Assembly (NCBI GenBank): GCA_024227975.1
Contig: JAAETV010000146.1
Location: forward strand, 1-12,182
Origin: Actinomycetes bacterium
GTDB taxonomy: Bacteria; Actinomycetota; Acidimicrobiia; Acidimicrobiales; SZUA-35
Direction: 5' to 3'
DNA: 12,182 bases
Shown piece by piece: positions 6,157-12,182 of this stretch (positions are counted from its first letter, which is position 1; each line of letters opens with the position of its first letter). A model generated the notes under the pieces. That model saw only the letters and a list, made by a program, of their open reading frames with translations. It ran no database searches and was not told the origin of the DNA. The position numbers and the translations under genes were made by a program.

Positions 6157-6181
6157 TTTCCCCTCCTCCTCCTCCTCTCCT
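6157..6181. repeat. Homopyrimidine tract with (CCT) repeats between convergent genes
   Basis: Twenty-five consecutive pyrimidines on the + strand, containing a CCT triplet array. It fills the end of the 71-base gap between the lyase-like gene and the methyltransferase, ending in the latter's stop codon. The strand asymmetry could pause polymerases or form a triplex; it is also slippage-prone. A chance simple repeat is equally possible. Confidence 0.7.
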
Positions 6182-7046
6182 ATTGGCCTGGCTTTCGCAG
6201 GGTCAGGTGGACGCTGACCCATTCCAGATCCCCTTGACCGAGGACGAGGTGAGGGTATTCGGGCCAATCCAGCTCCGACCAGACCAACTCGCCGTGCCGC
6301 TCCATGTGGGATCGGACCTCCGCCGCGGCCTCATCGAAAGAGACGGTGGGAGCCCCCTGTCTCGGGTCGTCCCAGTTCGCCGGGCCGACAACCTCCCACG
6401 GCATGGCCTCGATGACATACTCGGTCAGCTGGGCCCGGTCGAACATGAGGATCCCCGGTAGTCCTGGTGAGGGTCCGGCTAGCCGGTACTCGGTACTGAC
6501 CGAGAACACCGCACCCGGACGCAGAACCCGGTACACCTCTGAAACCGCTTGGGCAACATCGGCCCAGTCGCCGAAGTGCTCGATCGAACTGGACGAGAAC
6601 GCCCCGTCGAAGGAGTTGTCCTCGTAGCGCAAGTCACGGCCGTCCATGTGCTGGGCCACGAGGCGCCGGGGGTTCCACTCACCGAACCAATCACTTCGGG
6701 GTGAGATGAGCATCGAAGAGTTCGCCGACTCCTCCCATCCCTCGCTGAGATAGAGATCGGTAGCAAAAACCCGACGGGTGTAGTTGGTCAGCCAGAAGAT
6801 CGTCGGCTCGTTGCCGGCTCCGACACCGAGGATGTCGCTCCCCGGCGTCAAACAACCGGTGGCAGCCAATGCCCGACCAGCCTGCGCCACCTCCCAGTGC
6901 TTGCGGTACTCACGGCCGACAGGGAACTGGGGACCAAAGCTCTGCCGGCCGAAAGGCACCATCTCCGCCATCCAGGGCCGGAGCGCCACGAAGTCCGCAA
7001 GCTGACAGAGACCAGTCAGGGCAACATCTCCAACGGCGGGAACCAT
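6180..7046 (-). CDS. SAM-dependent methyltransferase (Methyltransf_11 type)
   Basis: 288 residues from ATG 7046. This start has GGAGG 9 bases upstream; a longer frame to ATG 7139 adds 31 residues but lacks a good ribosome site. The class I Rossmann fold shows motif I as ILGVGAGNE (72-80), the acidic end of strand 2 in ATDLY (D97), SFDGAFSSSSIEHF (145-158, motif IV region with the usual post-IV 'SxxEH') and LRPGAVFSVSTEYR (175-188, the 'LRPGG' loop). The variable C-terminus (~200-288) should bind the substrate. It is a cytoplasmic enzyme; close patterns occur in methyltransferases of polysaccharide and lipid glycan clusters and the neighbourhood fits that, but the substrate cannot be read from the sequence. 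It is transcribed away from the BNR-repeat gene. Confidence 0.9.
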   Translation of the reverse strand: MVPAVGDVALTGLCQLADFVALRPWMAEMVPFGRQSFGPQFPVGREYRKHWEVAQAGRALAATGCLTPGSDILGVGAGNEPTIFWLTNYTRRVFATDLYLSEGWEESANSSMLISPRSDWFGEWNPRRLVAQHMDGRDLRYEDNSFDGAFSSSSIEHFGDWADVAQAVSEVYRVLRPGAVFSVSTEYRLAGPSPGLPGILMFDRAQLTEYVIEAMPWEVVGPANWDDPRQGAPTVSFDEAAAEVRSHMERHGELVWSELDWPEYPHLVLGQGDLEWVSVHLTLRKPGQ

Positions 7047-7055
7047 TGGCGACAG

Positions 7056-7060
7056 CCTCC
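7056..7060 (-). promoter_or_regulatory. Ribosome binding site GGAGG deciding the methyltransferase start
   Basis: GGAGG on the minus strand, 9 bases from ATG 7046. The alternative ATG at 7139 has only a weak AGGAT nearby, so the shorter protein is preferred. Confidence 0.6.
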
Positions 7061-7151
7061 CACATCCGGTGGTGAGCTTGGTGGAATACGAGACGACCGA
7101 CGGCACCGGGCAGCTGACCAGGCCCACTGATCGGCTCATATCCTAAGCTAC

Positions 7152-7170
7152 GCCGGTCGACACCACCGGC
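7152..7170. promoter_or_regulatory. Inverted repeat in the divergent intergenic region
   Basis: GCCGGT (7152-7157) and ACCGGC (7165-7170) are perfect 6-base arms with a 7-base spacer. It lies between divergent genes, just upstream of the AAGGAG (7174-7179) for GTG 7191. It could be an operator or an mRNA hairpin in the BNR gene leader. No known regulator site was recognised. Confidence 0.3.
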
Positions 7171-7190
7171 CACAAGGAGAGACGGTCACC

Positions 7191-10100
7191 GTGAACACCC
7201 CCCTTTTGAACAGGCCCATCGCTGAGAACATGTTGGGGGCCATGCCATTTCGCTGCATCGGCCCTCCTCGGGGTGGGCGAGTGGTGGCGGTGGCTGGTGA
7301 TCCTTCGAATCCGGCCGTGTTCTACTTCGGTGCTGTCGCCGGTGGGATCTGGAAGACCGATGATGCCGGCACGACGTGGCGCAACATCAGCGACGGCCAG
7401 CTCAAGACATCGGCTGTCGGGGCCCTGACCGTCTCCGAGTCAGACCCCAACGTCATCTACGCCGGCATGGGGGAGAGCACGATCCGGATCGATGTCTCTC
7501 ACGGCGACGGGGTCTACCGTTCGGGCGACGGGGGCCAGACCTGGACCCATTGCGGCCTGACCGATACTCGCTTCATCGGCGAGATTCGCATCCACCCCAA
7601 GGACCCTGATCATGTCTATGTCGCCGCTTTGGGTCATGCCTTCGGACCCAATGAGGAGCGTGGCCTGTTCCGCTCCACCGATGGTGGAACCACTTGGGAC
7701 AAGGTGCTCTACGTCAGCGACAAGGCCGGGGCCGTCGATGTCACCTTTGATCCCCGCAATCCCGACGTGGTCTACGCAACGATGTGGGAAGCCCACCGCA
7801 ACTTCTGGGAGCTGAGCAGCGGCGGCTCCGAGTGCGGTATCTGGAAATCGACCGATGGTGGCGACACCTGGACTGATATCAGCCGCAACACGGGCCTGCC
7901 CCAAACGGCCCTGCTGGGCAAGATCGGGGTCGCAGCCTCACCGGTCAAGGCTGGTCGCGTCTGGGCCCTCATCGAAGCCAGCGACGACCCTGGCCTCTAC
8001 CGCTCCGATGACTTTGGGGAGACCTGGGAGCTGTTGACCGACAACCAGGATCTGCGCTACCGGCCCTGGTACTACATGCATATCTTCGCCGATCCCCAGG
8101 ACGCCGACACCGTCTATGTCAACAACCTCGAGATGTGGCGATCCGACGATGGCGGCAAGACGTTCACCGGCATCCCCACCCCTCATGGTGACAACCATGA
8201 TCTTTGGATCGACCCCAACGACAACCGCCGGATGATCCAGGGCAATGATGGCGGGGCTAACGTCAGCTTCAATCGGGCCGAGTCGTGGAGCACGATCTAC
8301 AACCAGCTAACAGCCCAGTTCTACGTTGTCACCACCGACAACCGGGAGCCCTACTACCACGTCTACGGAACCCAACAGGACAACTCCAGTGTCGCTGTGC
8401 CCAGCGCCACCAACGACGACGCCATCGTGTGGGCTGACTGCTACGCCGCCGGTACTGGCGAGAGCGGATTCATGGCCGTGCACCCCGAGGACGATGACAT
8501 CGTCTACGTCGGCGCCGTCGGCAGCTCCCCCGGTGGGGGTGGTGCCCTCCAACGCTATGACCGCAGAAGCGGCCAGATCCAGCTGGTCAATGTCTGGCCT
8601 GAGCTTCATGGTGGGATCGGGCCGGGGGAGCTGACCTACCGCTTCCCCTGGACCTTCCCCATCCTGTTCTCACCTCATGATTCCAACATCATCTACACCG
8701 CGGGCAACGTCGTGTTCCGCACCACCGACGAGGGGCACAGCTGGGAGCCGATCAGCGGCGACCTGACCCGCAACGACCCATCCAAACTCGGGGTATCGGG
8801 TGGGCCGATCAGCAAGGACACCAGTGGAGCTGAGCACTACTGCACCGTATCCACCTTGCGGGAGTCGCCCCATGAACCCGGGGTGCTGTGGGCGGGGTCC
8901 GACGACGGTCTGGTGCACCTGTCACGTGACAATGGGGCCACCTGGACCGACGTCACCCCTCCAGAGTTGCCGGAGTGGAGCTTCATTCGCACCGTCGAGC
9001 CTTCGCCTCACGATCCGGCGTCGCTCTACCTGGCCGCCACCCGCTACAAGCTCGATGACAACACCCCCTACCTCTACAAGACCACCGACTACGGCCAGAC
9101 CTGGCACTCCCTAACCACGGCCAGCAGTGCCGTTGGGGCCAATGGGAGTAGCCCTGCTGGCAGCGCTGCTACCTCGATCCCCGATGACGACTTCGCGCGT
9201 GTCATCCGAGCCGATCCCCAGCGGGAGGGGCTCCTCTATGTCGGGACCGAGACGGGGCTGTATGTCTCGCTCGACGACGGGACCACCTGGCGGCGGTGGG
9301 AGTCGAACCTGCCGATCACCCCCGTCTACGACCTCGAGATCAAAGGCACCGATCTCGTTGTCGCCACCCATGGACGCTCATTCTGGATCCTCGATGATCT
9401 GACCCCACTTCGTGAGCTGAACGATGCCGTCGCCGACTCCGCTGCCCACCTTTTTGCCCCCGGTCAGGTCTGGCGTGTCGTCCCCGATCTATTCGCCGCC
9501 TGGATCAGTACTGATGGCAAGGACTATGCCATCGGCTTGGGCAAGGCCGCGACCTTCATCGCCAGCAAGACCGAAACCGGCCATATCGAGCGCAGCGTCA
9601 TCGATGCCGGCCAGAGTTCACCCCTGGGGCTGATTGTCAGCTACTACCTCAGCGATGACGCCGCGGCTGCCGCGGCTGCCGCTCTGACCGAAGGTGGGAG
9701 TGAGGAGGGGGAGGCCGGGGCGTCGGTCTCGCTCAGCTTCCTCGACTCAAGCGGTGAGCTGATCCGCTTCTTCAGCCCCAAACCGGATGGCTTCGACAAG
9801 CGAACCGACGACGAGAAGGCCCATGAGCCCGGGCCGTGGATGTCGATCCGGCCAGGTCTCAACCAATTCCGCTGGGATCTTCGCTACGCCGGGTCGACCA
9901 AGGTGCTCGGCAACAAGCTGGCGGCCGAAGCCAATCAGGGTCCCTTGATCACCCCCGGTTCCTACCAGGTTCGCCTGGTCGTTGGTGGCGAGGATGGTAG
10001 CGAGCAGACCCTGTCGGAGCCTTTCGAGGTGGTGCAGGATCCTCGCGTCGACGCCTCCCATTCTGATCTGGAGGAGCAACGTGATCTCCTACTTCAGATC

Positions 10101-10523
10101 CGGGACAAGATCTCTCAGGTTCACGAGGGCATGACCAGGTTGCGCCAGGTCAGGACCCAGGTTGTGGGTTGGCGGGAGCGGATGTCATCGGTCAACGGCA
10201 GTGCTTCGTATGCCGAGGCCATTGCCACCGCTACCGATCTGGAAGCCAAACTGAACACGATCGAAGATGCCCTGATCCTCCCCGGTGAGCACAAGGACAC
10301 CTTCGGGCTCAATGAACGGTCGCGGCTCAACGAGAAGCTGGCTTCTCTGATCAGCGTGGTGGCGAGCGCTGACACCCGCCCGACGACCCAGGCCCGGGCT
10401 CTGGCCGACATCTATTCGACCGAGATCGACGAACACCTGGACCAGTTGGGCCGTGTCCTCGACGAGGACGTGGCGGCGTTCAACGCCCTCATCAGAGCGG
10501 CCGACGTGCCGGCTGTTACCTAG
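7191..10523 (+). CDS. Sortilin/VPS10-like BNR (Asp-box) beta-propeller protein
   Basis: 1110 residues from GTG 7191, with AAGGAG 11 bases upstream. Ten Asp-box motifs (S/T-x-D-x-G-x-T-W/F) occur at 55-63, 110-118, 161-169, 219-227, 271-279, 317-325, 510-518, 577-585, 630-638 and 692-700, the pattern of a large or double beta-propeller. The opening IGPPRGGRVVAVAGDP and the tail (RPGLNQFRWDLRYAG 887-901, TPGSYQVRL 921-929, helical 955-1095) match a widespread ~1000-residue bacterial family annotated as VPS10/sortilin-like or glycosyl hydrolase. No hydrolytic activity can be read from it, since Asp boxes are structural. Unlike many members, no signal peptide is visible. An eight-Ala run (824-831) and an Asp/Glu/Gly-rich insert (832-843) interrupt the C-terminal half. 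A permease gene follows after 42 bases and may be co-transcribed. Confidence 0.94.
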   Translation: MNTPLLNRPIAENMLGAMPFRCIGPPRGGRVVAVAGDPSNPAVFYFGAVAGGIWKTDDAGTTWRNISDGQLKTSAVGALTVSESDPNVIYAGMGESTIRIDVSHGDGVYRSGDGGQTWTHCGLTDTRFIGEIRIHPKDPDHVYVAALGHAFGPNEERGLFRSTDGGTTWDKVLYVSDKAGAVDVTFDPRNPDVVYATMWEAHRNFWELSSGGSECGIWKSTDGGDTWTDISRNTGLPQTALLGKIGVAASPVKAGRVWALIEASDDPGLYRSDDFGETWELLTDNQDLRYRPWYYMHIFADPQDADTVYVNNLEMWRSDDGGKTFTGIPTPHGDNHDLWIDPNDNRRMIQGNDGGANVSFNRAESWSTIYNQLTAQFYVVTTDNREPYYHVYGTQQDNSSVAVPSATNDDAIVWADCYAAGTGESGFMAVHPEDDDIVYVGAVGSSPGGGGALQRYDRRSGQIQLVNVWPELHGGIGPGELTYRFPWTFPILFSPHDSNIIYTAGNVVFRTTDEGHSWEPISGDLTRNDPSKLGVSGGPISKDTSGAEHYCTVSTLRESPHEPGVLWAGSDDGLVHLSRDNGATWTDVTPPELPEWSFIRTVEPSPHDPASLYLAATRYKLDDNTPYLYKTTDYGQTWHSLTTASSAVGANGSSPAGSAATSIPDDDFARVIRADPQREGLLYVGTETGLYVSLDDGTTWRRWESNLPITPVYDLEIKGTDLVVATHGRSFWILDDLTPLRELNDAVADSAAHLFAPGQVWRVVPDLFAAWISTDGKDYAIGLGKAATFIASKTETGHIERSVIDAGQSSPLGLIVSYYLSDDAAAAAAAALTEGGSEEGEAGASVSLSFLDSSGELIRFFSPKPDGFDKRTDDEKAHEPGPWMSIRPGLNQFRWDLRYAGSTKVLGNKLAAEANQGPLITPGSYQVRLVVGGEDGSEQTLSEPFEVVQDPRVDASHSDLEEQRDLLLQIRDKISQVHEGMTRLRQVRTQVVGWRERMSSVNGSASYAEAIATATDLEAKLNTIEDALILPGEHKDTFGLNERSRLNEKLASLISVVASADTRPTTQARALADIYSTEIDEHLDQLGRVLDEDVAAFNALIRAADVPAVT
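9660..9683 (+). repeat. Short 9-bp tandem repeat coding for poly-alanine
   Basis: The unit GCCGCGGCT occurs twice and then partly a third time inside the BNR gene, giving eight alanines in a row. It is followed by an acidic Gly/Glu linker, so the site is a likely slippage-prone, flexible insertion in the protein. Confidence 0.75.
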
Positions 10524-10565
10524 CCGGCGGCTCTCGCCAGAGCGAGACCTGCATCCAGCGACCCC

Positions 10566-11288
10566 ATGCACCCCTTTGTTGTGATAGCGACCCTGGTCGC
10601 CATAGCTGTTTCCTTCACCGTCTCCGCTTCGGCTGGACTCGGTGGGTCACTGGTGCTGGTGCCGACTCTGGCTCTCGTGCTCGGGACCAAGAACGGGGTG
10701 GCTCTGGCCGCCCTGCTCTTGGCGGGAAACAATGTGGTGAAGGTTTACGCCTATCGCCAGACGTTGCCGCTCAAGAAGGCAGCGATGGTCGTCGTGTTGC
10801 TGGCCATCGGGGCCGCCTTGGGGGCCCGGTTGTTGGTGTCGTCGCCCGATGACGTGGTGACGGTAGCCGTGATCGTCAGCTTCGGGTTGGCGTTGGTAGC
10901 CGAGCAGATGGACCTCTCCCGTCTCCGAGCGGTCGGGGGGCCCATGCTGGCTTTCGCTTCGGGGGCCACGTCGGGCTTCTCCGGTACGTCGGGTCCGCTC
11001 AAGGGGATGTCGATTCGCCAGCTCGATCTGGATCGGGCTCACTTCGTCGGAGCTGCCTCCCTTGCTTCACTGGTTGGTGACGTAGCCAAGACGGCGGTGT
11101 TCGCCGAAGCGCGACTTCTCGACCGGTCGTCGGTCATGCTGGCTGTCCTCGCCGTCCCCCTCATGGTGGGGGCGACGTTCGGTGGCCGCAGGATCAACCA
11201 GGCCTTGGGGGAGAGGGGCTACACCGGCCTGTTCTGGACGGTGATGGCCGGCTACACGGTGCGCCTTCTGATCCGCCTCGTCGGCTAG
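10566..11288 (+). CDS. TauE/SafE family membrane permease
   Basis: 240 residues, almost all hydrophobic. About eight membrane segments are visible (~4-21, 26-40, 45-61, 72-90, 97-113, 125-140, 158-180, 188-206 and possibly 219-237). The two half-repeats carry the glycine-rich family signatures SAGLGGSLVLVP (22-33) and SGFSGTSGPLKG (136-147). TauE/SafE proteins (DUF81) are proposed to export sulfite, sulfoacetate or other organosulfur anions; the substrate here is not known. Its length is typical. ATG 10566 has no clear Shine-Dalgarno; it lies 42 bases after the BNR gene, so expression from the same transcript is likely. No sulfur-metabolism gene is nearby to support a substrate. Confidence 0.92.
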   Translation: MHPFVVIATLVAIAVSFTVSASAGLGGSLVLVPTLALVLGTKNGVALAALLLAGNNVVKVYAYRQTLPLKKAAMVVVLLAIGAALGARLLVSSPDDVVTVAVIVSFGLALVAEQMDLSRLRAVGGPMLAFASGATSGFSGTSGPLKGMSIRQLDLDRAHFVGAASLASLVGDVAKTAVFAEARLLDRSSVMLAVLAVPLMVGATFGGRRINQALGERGYTGLFWTVMAGYTVRLLIRLVG

Positions 11289-11471
11289 CGGCCAGACTCG
11301 GGCGCGCTTTGCGGGACCTTGCCGGGGATCGTCGACGAGGTGGCAGCGGTCCCTGACCGGCTCGGTCGACATGCCAGAGGGCGGACATCCTCCCGACTGG
11401 AATTGGGAGACCAACGTACCGTCGTCGGACTGACGGTGGGGCAGATCCGGGCCATGGAAGACTCGGTGCCC
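11289..11471. other. Gap between permease and DUF4184 gene with small palindromes
   Basis: 183 bases. Contains the 10-base palindrome TCGTCGACGA (11330-11339), the arms GACCG/CGGTC (11355-11359, 11363-11367) and CTCCC/GGGAG (11390-11394, 11405-11409). They may form mRNA structure or a weak terminator. The DUF4184 frame is open through the whole gap, so part could be coding if that protein starts upstream. Confidence 0.35.
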
Positions 11472-12182
11472 ATGCCAGTGACGTTCCCTGCTCATCAAGG
11501 GTTGATTGCTTGGACCAAGCTGCGCTGGCCCAGCCTGATCGATGGTACTGCGGTGTGCATTGGTGCTGCGGCCCCCGATTTCGCCTATTCGTTCAGTCAC
11601 TGGATGAACGTGAGGAGCCACACTGCTGTCGGGCTCGTGCTCTGGGCCATCCCGTTCACCGTTGTCGCCGCCTATGTCACCCGATGGCGGGCGGCAGCAG
11701 GGATCTTCGCCCACCTACCTGACCTGGGGCCGCTTCGTGTGCGTTCCTATCGGGTGCTAGGGGAGCGCCGACCGGGCTTCGTCGTCACCCTGGCCAGCGC
11801 GGTAGTGGGCGCCGGCAGCCATGTGCTGATCGATGCCTTCACCCATGGGGGGCGTTGGGGAGCGGACCTTCTCGGACTCAATGCGGTGCTATTCACCGCG
11901 CCGATACGCGGGGATTTCACCGTAGCCAGGGTCGGCCAGTACTTCGCCCACGTGGTTGGAAGCCTCACCTTTGTCGTACTGCTCGTCATGGTGGCCCGAG
12001 GTGGATTGCTCGAGCGGTGGTACGGGGCAGAGCGGGTCGAAGCCGTTCGGGCCTACGAGCCGGGTTTGGCCGAGCGAGTCAGATTCTGGTCAATGGTGTT
12101 CATCCCGACGGTGGCGGCCGTCGTCGTCGTCGGCCCTTTCTTCGATCGCTCCCCCGTGTTCCTGACCATCACCGCCTTCACC
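11472..12182 (+). CDS. DUF4184 family integral membrane protein (3' end outside window)
   Basis: 237 residues are visible and the frame is still open at the last base. The start MPVTFPAHQG is the family-typical beginning (M-P-x-T-x-x-H-x-x). It is followed by GAAAPDFAYSFSHW (31-44), H50 in RSHTAVG and GSHVLIDAFTHGG (115-127), the conserved His/Asp positions of DUF4184, a family of multi-pass membrane proteins. Conserved His/Asp suggest metal binding, but no activity is established to my knowledge. Membrane segments are at ~52-69, 103-120, 157-175 and 205-222, with more expected beyond the window. ATG 11472 was chosen by family pattern; ATG 11454 and several upstream GTG/TTG codons are in frame, because the frame is open all the way back to the permease stop. 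No strong ribosome site marks any of them. Confidence 0.87.
   Translation, partial: MPVTFPAHQGLIAWTKLRWPSLIDGTAVCIGAAAPDFAYSFSHWMNVRSHTAVGLVLWAIPFTVVAAYVTRWRAAAGIFAHLPDLGPLRVRSYRVLGERRPGFVVTLASAVVGAGSHVLIDAFTHGGRWGADLLGLNAVLFTAPIRGDFTVARVGQYFAHVVGSLTFVVLLVMVARGGLLERWYGAERVEAVRAYEPGLAERVRFWSMVFIPTVAAVVVVGPFFDRSPVFLTITAFT

Noticed and set aside
10530..10543. Hairpin GCTCT-CGCC-AGAGC after the BNR gene
   Set aside because: A five-base stem without a T-run, expected often by chance in GC-rich DNA; the permease gene follows closely.
11371..11433. 20-codon frame starting MPEGGHPPDW before the DUF4184 gene
   Set aside because: No ribosome site and too short to support.
11067..11714. 215-residue minus-strand frame across the permease and DUF4184 genes
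   Set aside because: It has a Pro/Arg/His-rich composition with no recognisable pattern and is antisense to two recognisable membrane protein genes.

Overview
The window is GC-rich chromosomal DNA. Divergent and convergent gene pairs are tightly spaced, GTG is used as a start, and small lipoproteins are common. Together with a DUF4184-type membrane protein and a DUF3558-like lipoprotein, this suggests an Actinomycetota genome, perhaps class Acidimicrobiia. The placement rests on general character and remembered family distribution, not on a marker gene. I see no rRNA, tRNA, CRISPR array, transposase, integrase or phage structural gene.

Region 1 (1-1829, + strand): the C-terminal end of a HEAT-repeat protein overlaps by 4 bases a complete processive family 2 glycosyltransferase of the cellulose/hyaluronan/poly-GlcNAc synthase type. 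This looks like the end of an exopolysaccharide operon that begins upstream of the window.

Region 2 (1852-5134): an accessory envelope region. A secreted protein on the minus strand has a signal peptide, an 11-unit hexapeptide (APVEEQ-like) stalk and two tandem copies of an unrecognised ~125-residue domain sharing a PGYQPEQ-xx-EQW signature. Divergent from it is a small + strand lipoprotein gene. That gene converges on a second small lipoprotein on the minus strand, with a possible hairpin terminator between them. Upstream of the second lipoprotein, in the same direction, lie three very small closely packed reading frames (5134-4446). The first has a helix-turn-helix-like stretch and an in-frame TGA at its third codon.

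Region 3 (5173-7046): a predicted polysaccharide lyase-like protein (PL14-like beta-jelly-roll, no signal peptide) on the + strand converges with a SAM-dependent methyltransferase on the minus strand. A 25-base homopyrimidine tract separates them.

Region 4 (7191-12182, + strand): a 1110-residue sortilin/VPS10-like BNR (Asp-box) beta-propeller protein without a visible signal peptide, then a TauE/SafE-type membrane permease, then a DUF4184 membrane protein that runs off the end of the window.

The common thread of regions 1-3 is the cell surface: polysaccharide synthesis, a possible lyase, secreted or lipid-anchored proteins and a methyltransferase that could act on a glycan or lipid. Whether they form one functional system cannot be shown from sequence alone. 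The best candidates for something undescribed are the tandem-domain stalk protein and the cluster of three tiny genes.
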